The notes: generated by a model not told the origin, from the letters alone. A stretch of DNA of 43,055 nucleotides from Selenomonadales bacterium (GCA_018335585.1 JAGXRZ010000062.1:1-43055); one strand, 5' to 3'. Shown: positions 7,339 to 15,644, counted from the first letter of the stretch. Made by a program: numbers and translations.

Positions 7339-9222
7339 CTATCTTAACTGCAGCAGCTGCAAGCGGTGATTGTAGGTGTCGACGACCCATACTTGCCCCG
7401 CCTCCTGTGCCGGAGCCAGAGCAGTGGGCAGATACAGCTTCCCTACCTCGCTGCCGAAGCTACCGACGGCATAGAGCGGCTCACCGGTGTGCGCAAACTT
7501 AAGGATGCGGCTGTTGTACGTATCTAAGACGTAAAAGCTGCCGTCAGCCGCTACGATGATGTCGCGCGGCCCGCCGAGCAACCCACGGTCTTCCACTACG
7601 CGCAGCTGCCCAAAGCCGCGGCCCGGGGAGGCATAAACGGCCAGCAACTCCCCGGCGGCATTAAGGCGCAGCACCTGCCCGCCAAAAGTGTTAAGCACCA
7701 GGAGTTGCCCGTCCGCGGTGAGAGTTAGTGCGGCTGGCCACACGTCTGCGGTGAATGGTATTTCCTGCAGGAACTCGCCGAGAGCCGTAAACGCCACTAT
7801 GCGGTGGTTAAACGTATCTGCAACCAACACGCGGCCTGTAGCATCGACGTATATGGCTTGCGGGCCTTGCTCTTCCCCAAACAGGTTAACTTGTTTGAAG
7901 CCGGCCCATTCCCCCAGCGCTTCGCCAAAGGTGCGCAGCTTTTCGCCTTCTAAGGAGTAAACGTCGACCCGATCCCCCTCTAGCACATAGAGCACCCCAT
8001 TGCCGCTGGCAAGGCGCACTGCGTTTGTGCTTAACCCTACCAGCACGCGGCGCAGTTCTCCTCCTTGCGCCGCACGAAACCACACTTGGCGCTCTCCGTC
8101 AACGGCGGGATTAGCCGCTAACACGTACATGCCCGTGGGGGTTATCGCCACGTCTAAGGGATAGGCGAACTCGGCGCGGGACCGCACGGCAACGGCGGAC
8201 ACCCGCAGGCGGCCGGCCGCTAACTCAAAGCGTGAAACTGTCCCGGCCAGCGCGTTGCTGACAAAAATCTCTCCGCCCGGCGACACGGCGACATCGGCGA
8301 TTTCAGCCTTGGCTAGCTGTTCGTTGGTTGTGAGGCGGTGCTCGGCGAGCAGCCGACCGGTGTAATCGAGTGCCAGCAGCATTTGACGGGCACTATCGAC
8401 CACAATGAAGTTGCCTAGCGCATCTACGGCTAGGCTGGTTGGGTAGGGAGCTACACCCCTTACTGCTGGCAGGGTTAACACGCCGTCAAATTTGGTGCCC
8501 GCGCCTAAGCCAAGCAGGCGCCCGTTCACAGCGTCGCCCACCCAGACTACGCCTTCGCGCACCGCCAAACCTGACGGCCCCATATAGAACTCCGAAGCCG
8601 CCGTGCCAAGTTCGGTTGCGTCACCTGCCGTCGGATAAGCAGTCACCAGGCGCCCCGATAAGTCTAACTTAAGCAGCCGATTGAGCGTTAACACATAGTA
8701 GTGGTCGGCAGTGGCAACAACGCTTTTGGCCCACATAACCTCAAGCTCAGCGGCAAGCGCCGTTAAGTCTAAGCGCTTCTCTAACGCGCCGTCCGCGGTA
8801 AAGACATGCAGCGTCGGCGTCGCGTCAAGCACGACCACGTTGTCGACCGCATTAAGTGCGATATCGACTATTTCTGCCAAACCGTCACTCGCTAGCGTGC
8901 CAAAGCTGGTGACAAAAGTGCCGTCAAAAGCAAATACTTTAATAACCCCGCGCGTAGCCAAAGTATCCACGACAAAAACCCGCTCGTCTGCGGCGACAAT
9001 ATGAGCGGGGCGTCCTAAGCTGCCGCGCGCAATGCCCTCAACCACTTGCAGCGCGACCACCGGCGTGGCGTGCGGGTCCGGCTCTAGTTCCGCAGGGTCA
9101 TTGGGCACCCTAGGGGTGGCCCAGCCGTCTAGGGTGATGGCCCATACTAATCCTGTCGCCATCAGGGCTAAGGCTACGACTACTAACGCCCACGTTCTCC
9201 TATGGCGATTAAGTCTCGTCAC
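7339..9222 (-). CDS. Membrane-anchored NHL-repeat beta-propeller protein
   Basis: A 627-residue protein: an arginine-rich N terminus, one membrane helix at about residues 10-31, a short acidic/proline linker, then a long extracytoplasmic region of beta-propeller repeats. NHL-type units are clearest near the C terminus, with the recurring signature VADTFNHRI / VLDTYNSRI / VVDTYNHRL preceded by glycine-rich P-x-x-I/L-V segments. Earlier blades are more diverged. There may be two propellers, judging from length. NHL domains bind proteins, peptides or ligands; no enzyme motif is seen. It overlaps ricT by 14 bases and precedes rsmI. In B. subtilis this position holds yabA and small genes, so the insertion is lineage-specific. 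The start is GTG with GGAGCGGGGAGCA upstream. The function is unknown; an envelope scaffold or sensor is inferred. Confidence 0.8.
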   Translation of the reverse strand: MTRLNRHRRTWALVVVALALMATGLVWAITLDGWATPRVPNDPAELEPDPHATPVVALQVVEGIARGSLGRPAHIVAADERVFVVDTLATRGVIKVFAFDGTFVTSFGTLASDGLAEIVDIALNAVDNVVVLDATPTLHVFTADGALEKRLDLTALAAELEVMWAKSVVATADHYYVLTLNRLLKLDLSGRLVTAYPTAGDATELGTAASEFYMGPSGLAVREGVVWVGDAVNGRLLGLGAGTKFDGVLTLPAVRGVAPYPTSLAVDALGNFIVVDSARQMLLALDYTGRLLAEHRLTTNEQLAKAEIADVAVSPGGEIFVSNALAGTVSRFELAAGRLRVSAVAVRSRAEFAYPLDVAITPTGMYVLAANPAVDGERQVWFRAAQGGELRRVLVGLSTNAVRLASGNGVLYVLEGDRVDVYSLEGEKLRTFGEALGEWAGFKQVNLFGEEQGPQAIYVDATGRVLVADTFNHRIVAFTALGEFLQEIPFTADVWPAALTLTADGQLLVLNTFGGQVLRLNAAGELLAVYASPGRGFGQLRVVEDRGLLGGPRDIIVAADGSFYVLDTYNSRILKFAHTGEPLYAVGSFGSEVGKLYLPTALAPAQEAGQVWVVDTYNHRLQLLQLR

Positions 9223-9937
9223 TGCTCCCCGCTCCTTCGCAGTTCCGGTGGCACGCCTCGCACTTGCAGCGATTATCTGCGCGGAGTGCCTCGAGGACTT
9301 CAGGGAAGTTGCTCTCGTAGCGGAGACAACACATCAGGCGCCCGCACAACCCCGAAATCTTGGCGGGGTTTAATGACAGGTGCTGTTCTTTAGCCATCTT
9401 AATCGAAACCGGAGCGAACTCCCCTAGGAAGCTAGTACAGCAGAGGACTCTCCCGCACGACCCCAGCCCGCCTATCATTTTTGCCTCGTCACGCACGCCA
9501 ATCTGCCTAAGCTCAATGCGCGTGCGAAAGATGTGGGCCAGGTCTTTCACCAGTTCGCGGAAGTCGATGCGGCCGTCTGCCGTAAAGAAGAAGAGGATTT
9601 TGGTGCCATCGAAAGCGACTTCGACGTCGATTAGCTTCATGGGCAGCTGATGAGACGCAATTTTCTCTAGCGCCACGGCAAAGGCTTCTTCCTTAAAGCG
9701 CTGGTTCGATTCGACGCGTTGTTCGTCGACGGCCGTAGCCTTGCGCAGGACGGGTCTAAGCGGCGTGCGGCAGCTCTCGTCACTTGCGGCGCGCGGCAAG
9801 CTCACTACTTCACCGTACTCTTGACCGCGCACGGTGTCTACTACGCAAAAATCTCCCGGCACGAGCGGAATATCGCCTGCGTCAAAATGGTATACTTTCC
9901 CACCGCTCTTAAACCTAATGCCTACTAGATTCGGCAT
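9209..9937 (-). CDS. ricT: PSP1-domain protein RicT (YaaT)
   Basis: RicT (YaaT) acts with RicA and RicF in B. subtilis in an Fe-S-containing complex that stimulates RNase Y-dependent mRNA processing and influences Spo0A phosphorylation. The PSP1 domain is clear. Cysteines are arranged as SCGRVLCC, GLCGRLMCC and a C-terminal CKCEACHRNC, consistent with Fe-S ligands. Length is about 242 residues. The ATG at 9937 with AGAGGTG seven bases upstream is preferred over the GTG at 9946. It lies directly after holB (two-base gap to the longer start) and overlaps the NHL gene. The holB-ricT adjacency is conserved from B. subtilis. Confidence 0.92.
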   Translation of the reverse strand: MPNLVGIRFKSGGKVYHFDAGDIPLVPGDFCVVDTVRGQEYGEVVSLPRAASDESCRTPLRPVLRKATAVDEQRVESNQRFKEEAFAVALEKIASHQLPMKLIDVEVAFDGTKILFFFTADGRIDFRELVKDLAHIFRTRIELRQIGVRDEAKMIGGLGSCGRVLCCTSFLGEFAPVSIKMAKEQHLSLNPAKISGLCGRLMCCLRYESNFPEVLEALRADNRCKCEACHRNCEGAGSSDET

Positions 9938-9948
9938 ATCACTCACCT

Positions 9949-10869
9949 CTATTTCAGCGCCAAGAAAAGTTGGTCCAGCACTAGGCGCTTATTAGTGCCG
10001 GGACTCCACCGTGTGAGCAACTCCTGCAGGTGCAAAAGGCGTGCCACAATCGCACCATGCTCTAAGCGCCTTGCCTGCGCTTCGATTTCCTCGACGTAAG
10101 GCAAGGCGAGATGCTCGCGCAGTCCTAGCTTTAACCATAACACATCTCGCGTCCATAAAGCGAGAAAACTGACGTAGACGTAGAGGTCATCCTTTTTATC
10201 TTCCAGGTGAACCATCTCGCTTAGCTTCGCAGCGCCGGTCAGGCCCAAGATAGATTGCGCCAGCGTCGCCATTTCCCGCTGACGCTCCAAAGCGCCGGGG
10301 TCGAGTAGACGCAGCGCTTCCCCGGGCGAACCGAGGCTCTGCCTAGCAGCAGACTCTAGTCCGGCTGCCTGCGCGCCTACGCGTTTTAACACCAACATCG
10401 TCTCAGGCAATGTGAGAAACCCAAAGCGCAGCACTTGGCAGCGCGAAGAAATCGTACCAAAGACATTGGGTCTGTCCGCTAGCAGGATAAAATGCGTCGC
10501 CGCAGGCGGTTCTTCCAGTAGCGTCAAAAAGCCGTTAGCCGCCTCGATAGTAAGTGATTCGACGTTGTGGAGGATATAGACTTTACGCTTGGCTATGGCC
10601 GGCGCAAGCAGGGCTTCTGCGCTAAGCTCTTTAATCTGGCTAAGGCGCAGGCTATTGCCTTGTGGGCGTATCTCCCGTATATCCGGGTGTAGTGTGCCCT
10701 CTCTGCACTCCGGCCCGCCGATTATGCCAACGGCAAAGGCGCGGGCAATCGTAGCTTTGCCAACACCATCGGGGCCAAGAAACAAGTACGCATGGGGAAT
10801 ACGCCCTGCCTCTAGCGCGCGCCGCAGTAAGCGCAGTGCCAAGCTATGCCCGACAATATCCGAGAACAC
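9949..10869 (-). CDS. holB: DNA polymerase III delta-prime subunit
   Basis: Clamp-loader subunit that, with delta and tau/gamma, opens the sliding clamp. In 306 residues: GHSLALRLLRRAL at the N terminus, Walker A GPDGVGKAT (residues 32-40), an acidic Walker-B-like TLLEEPP segment, and SSRCQ (sensor/arginine-finger region). The usual zinc module of delta-prime, with four Cys between Walker A and the HPD motif, is reduced: only Cys55 remains ahead of HPDI, and the insert is short. The fold may thus be stabilised without zinc. The start is GTG with TAGGAGGAAG upstream. It sits between darA and ricT. The yaaR gene of B. subtilis is missing here. Confidence 0.9.
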   Translation of the reverse strand: MFSDIVGHSLALRLLRRALEAGRIPHAYLFLGPDGVGKATIARAFAVGIIGGPECREGTLHPDIREIRPQGNSLRLSQIKELSAEALLAPAIAKRKVYILHNVESLTIEAANGFLTLLEEPPAATHFILLADRPNVFGTISSRCQVLRFGFLTLPETMLVLKRVGAQAAGLESAARQSLGSPGEALRLLDPGALERQREMATLAQSILGLTGAAKLSEMVHLEDKKDDLYVYVSFLALWTRDVLWLKLGLREHLALPYVEEIEAQARRLEHGAIVARLLHLQELLTRWSPGTNKRLVLDQLFLALK

Positions 10870-10883
10870 AGCCTTCCTCCTAG

Positions 10884-11216
10884 CTAGAAGCGTACAAACT
10901 GCGCAACGTCCACCACAAAAACCGTCGCGCCTCCCACTACCACTTCTATGGGATAGGGAACGTAGGACTCTACAGCGTTGCTGCCGGCAGGCGCCATCGG
11001 CGTCAGCAGCTGTTCACGCGCTTTGCAGGTCTCGCCGATGACGGCTAGGGCACTCTCTACCTGACTGTCTTCTACGCCAATAAGTAAAGTGGTGTTGCCG
11101 GACTTAAGGAAGCCACCGGTACTAGCGAGCTTGGTGGAGCGCAAACCCTTTTGTATGAGTTGGTCAATTAGGCGTTGGCTGTCTCTATCCTGCACGACGG
11201 CAATAACCAGTTTCAT
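10884..11216 (-). CDS. darA: Cyclic-di-AMP receptor DarA (PII-like, YaaQ)
   Basis: A small trimeric PII-like protein that binds c-di-AMP. Its 110 residues begin MKLVIAVVQDRD. The family motifs are visible: LASTGGFLKSGNTTLLIGVED in the ligand-binding T-loop region, and VVVGGATVFVVDVAQF at the C terminus. The ATG overlaps the tmk stop as ATGA, so translation is coupled. The partner pathway is unknown, but conservation of tmk-darA-holB across Firmicutes is long established. No deviation from the family was seen. Confidence 0.95.
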   Translation of the reverse strand: MKLVIAVVQDRDSQRLIDQLIQKGLRSTKLASTGGFLKSGNTTLLIGVEDSQVESALAVIGETCKAREQLLTPMAPAGSNAVESYVPYPIEVVVGGATVFVVDVAQFVRF

Positions 11217-11863
11217 CCCCTGACGCCCCTCTCTAACGCGTGTATTTTATCTATTATATCACGTGTTATGCTGGAGGGGTCGCGCTCGGCATCAACTTCT
11301 ACCACGCGCTCCGGAAACATGGCGGCTAGCTGGCTGTACCCAGCCGCCACCTTGGTGATGTACTCGAGGCCGCGAGCCTCAATGCGGTCGGGGCCGCTGG
11401 CAGTCTCGGTTTGTTTGGCTTGCAGGCGCGCGCAGGCGGAAGCTACGCTCACCTTAAAGACTACCGTGAGGTCAGGCAGACACCCCTGCACGGCCACCAA
11501 GTTCACGTTATAGACATCAGGCAGCGGCAGGCCTAGGCCGAGCCCCTGATATACAAGGCTAGAATCGATAAAGCGGTCGCAAATGACAAATGTCCCCGCC
11601 AGCAAGTGTGGGAGAATTACTTCTTCTACATGCTGTGCCCGGCTAGCCGCATACAGCAGCATCTCGGCGCGGGCGCTCATATTAGTGTGGCGATAAGAGA
11701 GGAGCATGTCGCGAATTACCTCCCCAAGCGCCGTACCCCCGGGCTCACGCGTGAAAAGCACTTCCTTGCCTTGCTGCCTAAGCGCCTGCCCGAGGGCTTG
11801 CGCTTGCGTCGTCTTGCCGCAGCCGTCGGGTCCTTCCAGAGAAATAAACAGTCCTCTACGCAC
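11213..11863 (-). CDS. tmk: Thymidylate kinase
   Basis: Phosphorylates dTMP to dTDP. P-loop EGPDGCGKTTQ, TREPGGT, the DR(F/Y) motif as CDRFIDSSLVYQG, and a LID segment with VSVASACARLQAKQTE. The open frame reaches a TTG at 11878, but the GTG at 11863 (MRRGLFISLEGPDG) has CAGGTGA at proper spacing and matches the usual N terminus. Length is about 216 residues. The start lies within the end of the upstream decarboxylase gene (8-base overlap) and the stop overlaps darA by 4 bases, so the whole run is tightly coupled. Confidence 0.94.
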   Translation of the reverse strand: MRRGLFISLEGPDGCGKTTQAQALGQALRQQGKEVLFTREPGGTALGEVIRDMLLSYRHTNMSARAEMLLYAASRAQHVEEVILPHLLAGTFVICDRFIDSSLVYQGLGLGLPLPDVYNVNLVAVQGCLPDLTVVFKVSVASACARLQAKQTETASGPDRIEARGLEYITKVAAGYSQLAAMFPERVVEVDAERDPSSITRDIIDKIHALERGVRG

Positions 11864-13259
11864 TGCTTTCACCTGCAATCACCAGTATTTTTCCGGCGGG
11901 AGAAATGCCGGTGCAGCTTCCCCCTGCCGCCGAGAGCTCTGAGAGAAAAGCGATATCTGCTTGCTCGATACATTGTCCGGGCCACAGCAAGGGTATGCCC
12001 GGCGGGTTGGGGACTAAGGGCTCTGCACATATTCTACCCTTCGCCTCTCCAAGCGGCACCCATACGCGCTGACTATAGAAGGCTTGCCGCGGCGCCAACA
12101 CCTGCGGCGCACAGGTCTTCGGCCTTGGTGCGACTTGTGCGGATACGGGAACGGCCTTCTGCGGCAAGCGCTCGGCGAGGGCGGCCGCTCTCTGACAGCC
12201 TTCATCGCCTTCCGAGAGACCTACGACCAGCGTTACCGTATATGCATCCGCCATTTCCGGGGCTAACCCGTGTGCCTGCATAACTTGCTCTAAGGCAAAC
12301 CCACTCATGTCAAAGTAGCGAGCATCGACTACTACACGCAAAGGGTCCTGTTTCCAGGGCGGCGGCAGCAGTACTGTAGGCAGTGACGCCGAGAGCTTGT
12401 CCGCATGTCGGCGCGACAAACTAAACCGCGCCGCGCCTTCTGTGGCCAGCATTTTTCGCGCTAGGTCGAGGGAAGCAAGCAATAGATACGAGGGGCTGGT
12501 AGACTGCACGAGCCTAAGCGCCCGTTTGAGCGGTTCCTTGAAGTGCGGATTAAAGCAGTGCACCCAAGCCGCCCCCGTCAGTGCCCCCGCAGTCTTGTGC
12601 ACGCTCTGCACCACGACATCGGCACCCGACCGCACCGCGGACTGCACCTCGGTATCGCTGACAATCAGGTGGGTGCCGTGCGCCTCGTCTACTAACAGGG
12701 GCACGCCGTGCTCCCGGCAAAGTTCGGCTATAGCGGCGGTATCGCTGCACACCCCATGATAAGTCGGCGTAGTGGCTACCACTAGGCTCGGGCGGCATTT
12801 CGCTAGGCTGTCGCAGAGAGTCGCCGCCGTATAGCAGAGAGGCAGCGCGACTTCGGGCTGAAACTCCACCGGCAGAAAGACCGGTCGCAGGTCGCCTAGC
12901 ACACACGCGCCAAAAAAACATTGGTGGGCATTAGCTGGCAAAAAAACTGTGCTGCCCGGCGATGCCATGGCCAATACCCCCGCCATTAGGCCGGCTGTGC
13001 TGCCGTTGGTGGTGAAGTATGTGGCCTCTGCACCTACCAGTGAGGCCGCTAACGCTTCGGCTGCAGCCAAAGGACCGTTTGGGGCCAGTAAATTGTCGAG
13101 CCCCGGCAACTCCGTTAGGTCAAACTCGGCCATATGCGCGGCAAAAGAGGGGTCGAGGCCGCGTCCGCCCTTGTGACTCGGCACGTGATAGGGATAAAGG
13201 CCTTGTACTCTGTGCTTGGCCATGGCGTTCCACAACGGAGCCTCTCTTTGCTCAGCCAT
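11856..13259 (-). CDS. Orn/Lys/Arg decarboxylase-family PLP enzyme (YaaO-like)
   Basis: A fold-type I PLP enzyme of the small Orn/Lys/Arg decarboxylase group found upstream of tmk in B. subtilis (yaaO). I chose the ATG at 13259 (MAEQREAPLWNAM), eight bases past the gin stop, with GGGGAG upstream: 467 residues. Visible features: YPYHVPSHKGGRG at the N terminus, FTTNGSTAGL (PLP phosphate cup), DEAHGTH, the Schiff-base lysine in QSVHKTAGALTG, and a C-terminal PNPPGIPLLWPG. The product is predicted to be a polyamine or agmatine/cadaverine, but the substrate cannot be read from sequence. The xpaC and yaaN genes that separate csfB from yaaO in B. subtilis are missing. Confidence 0.85.
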   Translation of the reverse strand: MAEQREAPLWNAMAKHRVQGLYPYHVPSHKGGRGLDPSFAAHMAEFDLTELPGLDNLLAPNGPLAAAEALAASLVGAEATYFTTNGSTAGLMAGVLAMASPGSTVFLPANAHQCFFGACVLGDLRPVFLPVEFQPEVALPLCYTAATLCDSLAKCRPSLVVATTPTYHGVCSDTAAIAELCREHGVPLLVDEAHGTHLIVSDTEVQSAVRSGADVVVQSVHKTAGALTGAAWVHCFNPHFKEPLKRALRLVQSTSPSYLLLASLDLARKMLATEGAARFSLSRRHADKLSASLPTVLLPPPWKQDPLRVVVDARYFDMSGFALEQVMQAHGLAPEMADAYTVTLVVGLSEGDEGCQRAAALAERLPQKAVPVSAQVAPRPKTCAPQVLAPRQAFYSQRVWVPLGEAKGRICAEPLVPNPPGIPLLWPGQCIEQADIAFLSELSAAGGSCTGISPAGKILVIAGESSA

Positions 13260-13267
13260 CCGCTCCC

Positions 13268-13459
13268 CTACCTCTCCCCTAATGGCACTCCTGTCCACAG
13301 CTTCCTTAGGTTGACTATGAGTTGCCCGTAGCCGGCGTCTCTGGCCCGCGCTTTGACGATTCTACGCTCGCACTTCGGACAGATTACAAGCTCCCGCACC
13401 TTAAGGCCCGCCGTGCATGACTCTTGGCAGACAAGGCATCTTTCGTCTTCCATGGGCAC
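13268..13459 (-). CDS. csfB: Sigma-G inhibitor Gin (CsfB-like zinc protein)
   Basis: A 63-residue protein with two CxxC pairs (Cys8/Cys11 and Cys27/Cys30), followed by YGQLIVNLRKLWTG. This matches Gin/CsfB, which in B. subtilis binds sigma-G in the forespore before engulfment and sigma-E in a later role. The position just upstream of the yaaO-tmk block supports orthology. The start may be GTG 13459 or ATG 13453; AAGAGGTAGGG lies just upstream of both. This gene is the best direct sign in the window that the organism sporulates. I saw no convincing sigma-F promoter in the 44-bp gap upstream. Confidence 0.82.
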   Translation of the reverse strand: MPMEDERCLVCQESCTAGLKVRELVICPKCERRIVKARARDAGYGQLIVNLRKLWTGVPLGER

Positions 13460-13503
13460 AATCCCTACCTCTTAGGCATTTCTACACCATGCTATGGCAA
13501 CAG

Positions 13504-14883
13504 CTAGCGTTCGGTGCCTGCGGCAAGTATGGTCCGCCAAGGGCCACGGTAGTATCGAAATGTGCTTAGGCCAAAGCGCAGGAAAAGGTCGACCGTCATG
13601 GCTAGCCACACGCCTTCTATCCCTAGCCCAAAACCAACGCTGAGCACCCACGCCAGCGGCAGTCTGACTAGCCACAGCCCCACGCCACCTATGACCATGG
13701 GCGCTTTCGTGTCGCCTGCGCCTCGTAACGCGCCGTTTAGTACGCCGGCAATTTGCATCGGCAATTGTGCTAAGGCCATCAGCCGCAAATAGATGGCACC
13801 TAGCCTAATGACCTCGACTTCATTGGTCAGCACACCCATAAGGGCCTCGGGCAGAAAAAAAAGAATACTGGCCGTAACGACAGTCAGCAGTGCGCACACT
13901 CGCACAGTTTCTCCCACATAGCGCTCGGCGAGGTGTGGGTTCTTTGCCCCAAGACTTTGCCCAACCAGCGCGGTGGCGGCAATGCCAAACCCCACCGCCG
14001 GCATATAACTTAGCGACTCGGCGGTGAGGCCAAGCTGATGCGCCGCAAGCTCGTGCGTGCCAAACCGAACAATCAGACGCATAAGAACAATGGTAGCCGC
14101 CTGCCAGAAAATCATTTCAAAGGCTGCGGGCACGCCGATAGCCAGAATGCGCCAGACGACGTCTGGCTGCGGGCGATACCGCCGCACGGCACTGACCGAA
14201 ATTATGGCGTGTAGCCGCGTCAGCGCAAAGAACGCCAAGACTGCACCTAAAGCCTGTGCCATGACGGCCGCTAAGGCTGCACCGCGGAGGCCTAACGCCG
14301 GGAGTCCGAAATGCCCATAGATCAAAGCATAAGTCAAGCCGACGTTTATGGCATTGACTAAGAAGGCAATCCCCATGGGCGTCTGCGTATTGCCCGCGCC
14401 GCGCATTATCGCTCCCGCTACCTGCATAATAGCCATAAAGGGCATACCAAGGGCTACTATGGACAAATACATGAAACTTAAGTCAAGAACTTTGCCTTGG
14501 GCCGTAAACAACCACATCATTAGAGCTCTCGCCTGCCACACTACTAAGGCTGTGAGCACGCTGACGAGAGCAATCGCGAGAACAAGTGCCTGCAGAGCCG
14601 TACGCTCAATGCCCTCGCGGTCGTTGCCTCCTACCGCCCGCGCAATCAGCACGGTCGCTCCGGTGCCGGCGGCAGAAAACATGGCCCAGACAATCTGCGT
14701 CACCCGGCTAGATAGACCGACGGCTCCTATTGCCTCTGCACTTAGGTGCCCTACCATCGCTGTGGCGACGATGCCTACTAACATTTGCAGCACGCTCTCC
14801 GTCGTGGCCGGCCACACAATACGGAGGATGTTGCTTCTTAACGTCGGCAACGCCACTTCATGAGGCTCCTGTGTAAGTTGCAT
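13504..14883 (-). CDS. MATE family efflux transporter
   Basis: A 459-residue polytopic protein with about 12 membrane helices in two MatE halves. N terminus: LRSNILRIVWPATTESVLQM, then TAMVGHLSAEAIGAVGLSSR, the usual MATE helix-1/2 pattern. It is probably a Na+ or H+ driven multidrug or metabolite exporter; the substrate cannot be inferred. GAAGGTG precedes the ATG at 14883. It has its own extended -10 promoter (14932-14940). A divergent GNAT acetyltransferase and heptad array B lie on the other side. The gene ends 44 bp before gin and could read through into it. Confidence 0.9.
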   Translation of the reverse strand: MQLTQEPHEVALPTLRSNILRIVWPATTESVLQMLVGIVATAMVGHLSAEAIGAVGLSSRVTQIVWAMFSAAGTGATVLIARAVGGNDREGIERTALQALVLAIALVSVLTALVVWQARALMMWLFTAQGKVLDLSFMYLSIVALGMPFMAIMQVAGAIMRGAGNTQTPMGIAFLVNAINVGLTYALIYGHFGLPALGLRGAALAAVMAQALGAVLAFFALTRLHAIISVSAVRRYRPQPDVVWRILAIGVPAAFEMIFWQAATIVLMRLIVRFGTHELAAHQLGLTAESLSYMPAVGFGIAATALVGQSLGAKNPHLAERYVGETVRVCALLTVVTASILFFLPEALMGVLTNEVEVIRLGAIYLRLMALAQLPMQIAGVLNGALRGAGDTKAPMVIGGVGLWLVRLPLAWVLSVGFGLGIEGVWLAMTVDLFLRFGLSTFRYYRGPWRTILAAGTER

Positions 14884-14931
14884 GTCTGACGCACCTTCTT
14901 CCAGTCACCGGCTTTTCTTCGGCATGCTAAG

Positions 14932-14940
14932 ATTATAGCA
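14932..14940 (-). promoter_or_regulatory. Extended -10 promoter of the MATE gene
   Basis: On the minus strand TGCTATAAT: a perfect -10 hexamer (14937-14932) with the TGn extension. The -35 (TTTCTG at 17 bases) is weak, as expected for an extended -10 promoter. It is about 50 bases upstream of the ATG. Confidence 0.65.
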
Positions 14941-15015
14941 CCGCGCGGCAAGCACAGAAAGCCTGTCCTTTTTCTCACGCTTCTCACGAGCGGACGTAGA
15001 CTGGAGTGAGCGGGG

Positions 15016-15160
15016 AGTGCTCAGTGCCCAGTGCTCAGTGCCCAGTTGAGAACACGTACTTGTACGCTCATGAATCGCAAATCATGAACCATGAGTAAGG
15101 GTGAATCATGAACTAGGGGAATCGTACCCCGCTGGGCACTGGGCACTGAGCACTGGCACT
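15016..15160 (-). repeat. Heptad-repeat mosaic, copy B (MATE/GNAT intergenic)
   Basis: Lies in the 330-bp gap between divergent genes. On the plus strand it opens with TGCTCAG and TGCCCAG alternating twice (15018-15045). It then has degenerate GAATCAT/GAACCAT words (15070-15114) containing the anchor AGTTCATGATT on the minus strand (15114-15104), and closes with CTGGGCA x2, CTGAGCA, CTGGCA (15132-15157). The outer blocks form a perfect 18-bp inverted repeat, 15028-15045 against 15139-15156. The remaining gap sequence holds the MATE promoter and the GNAT ribosome site, nothing else recognisable. Confidence 0.85.
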
Positions 15161-15213
15161 CTACCAGAAGTTAGCAGCCGCTACGCGTCCCCAAAAGAAA
15201 AGGAGGCAACCCT

Positions 15214-15609
15214 ATGCGCTTAGTAAGAATCCGCGATTGGCGCAAGGCCGGCCTGGTCGCGGCCGGAGTCAGGCGTTACAACGGCGTGAGCGTAAGCCGA
15301 CAACGCATCTTGTCGCGCCCGCACTTTACTATTGAGACGGGTTCGCGCGTCGCCGGCTGGATTGGCTTCGAGGGACGACGTCCCGGCGTTTTTGAACTGG
15401 TGCATCTCTCGGTAAAGCCACAGTATCGCCACGGGGGACTGGCCCAAAGCGCTGTTTACCGCGTGCTGAACATGGTGCGCAGTTGCGGCGGGCGCTATGC
15501 CTACACGCGCATCAACCACCGCAACTACCCATCTATGTGCTTGGCGCGCAAGCTAGGCTTTGCCAGAACAAGCCGGGGTCCCCTCGTGCGCTATGGTCGG
15601 CGCGTATAA
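15214..15609 (+). CDS. GNAT-type acetyltransferase, small and arginine-rich
   Basis: A 131-residue protein. ELVHLSVKPQYRHGGLAQSA fits the GNAT motif A (V-x-P-x-Y-R-x-x-G, acetyl-CoA pyrophosphate loop). A later YTRINHRNYPSMCLARKLGF fits the N-x-x-S/A-x-x-L-x-x-K-x-G-F element that closes the acetyl-CoA site. The N-terminal 40 residues are unusually basic, and the family subclass is not recognised. AGGAGG lies at ideal spacing upstream. No clear sigma-A promoter is seen in the 54 bp between array B and the start. The gene is monocistronic, convergent with gntR across the hairpin at 15617-15637. Substrate unknown. Confidence 0.75.
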   Translation: MRLVRIRDWRKAGLVAAGVRRYNGVSVSRQRILSRPHFTIETGSRVAGWIGFEGRRPGVFELVHLSVKPQYRHGGLAQSAVYRVLNMVRSCGGRYAYTRINHRNYPSMCLARKLGFARTSRGPLVRYGRRV

Positions 15610-15610
15610 A

Positions 15611-15637
15611 GAAAAAGACTAGCCCTCTCGGCTAGTC
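15611..15637 (-). terminator. Terminator of the aroD-gntR operon
   Basis: On the minus strand GACTAGCC (15637-15630) pairs with GGCTAGTC (15624-15617), followed by TTTTT (15616-15612). It is 8 bp after the gntR stop. It also lies just after the GNAT stop and may stop both convergent transcripts. Confidence 0.8.
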
Positions 15638-15644
15638 GGATTGC

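Noticed and set aside
15016-15160. BIME/REP-type palindromic element
   Set aside because: The 18-bp inverted repeat arises from oppositely oriented heptads; the period-7 organisation and the shared words are not REP features.
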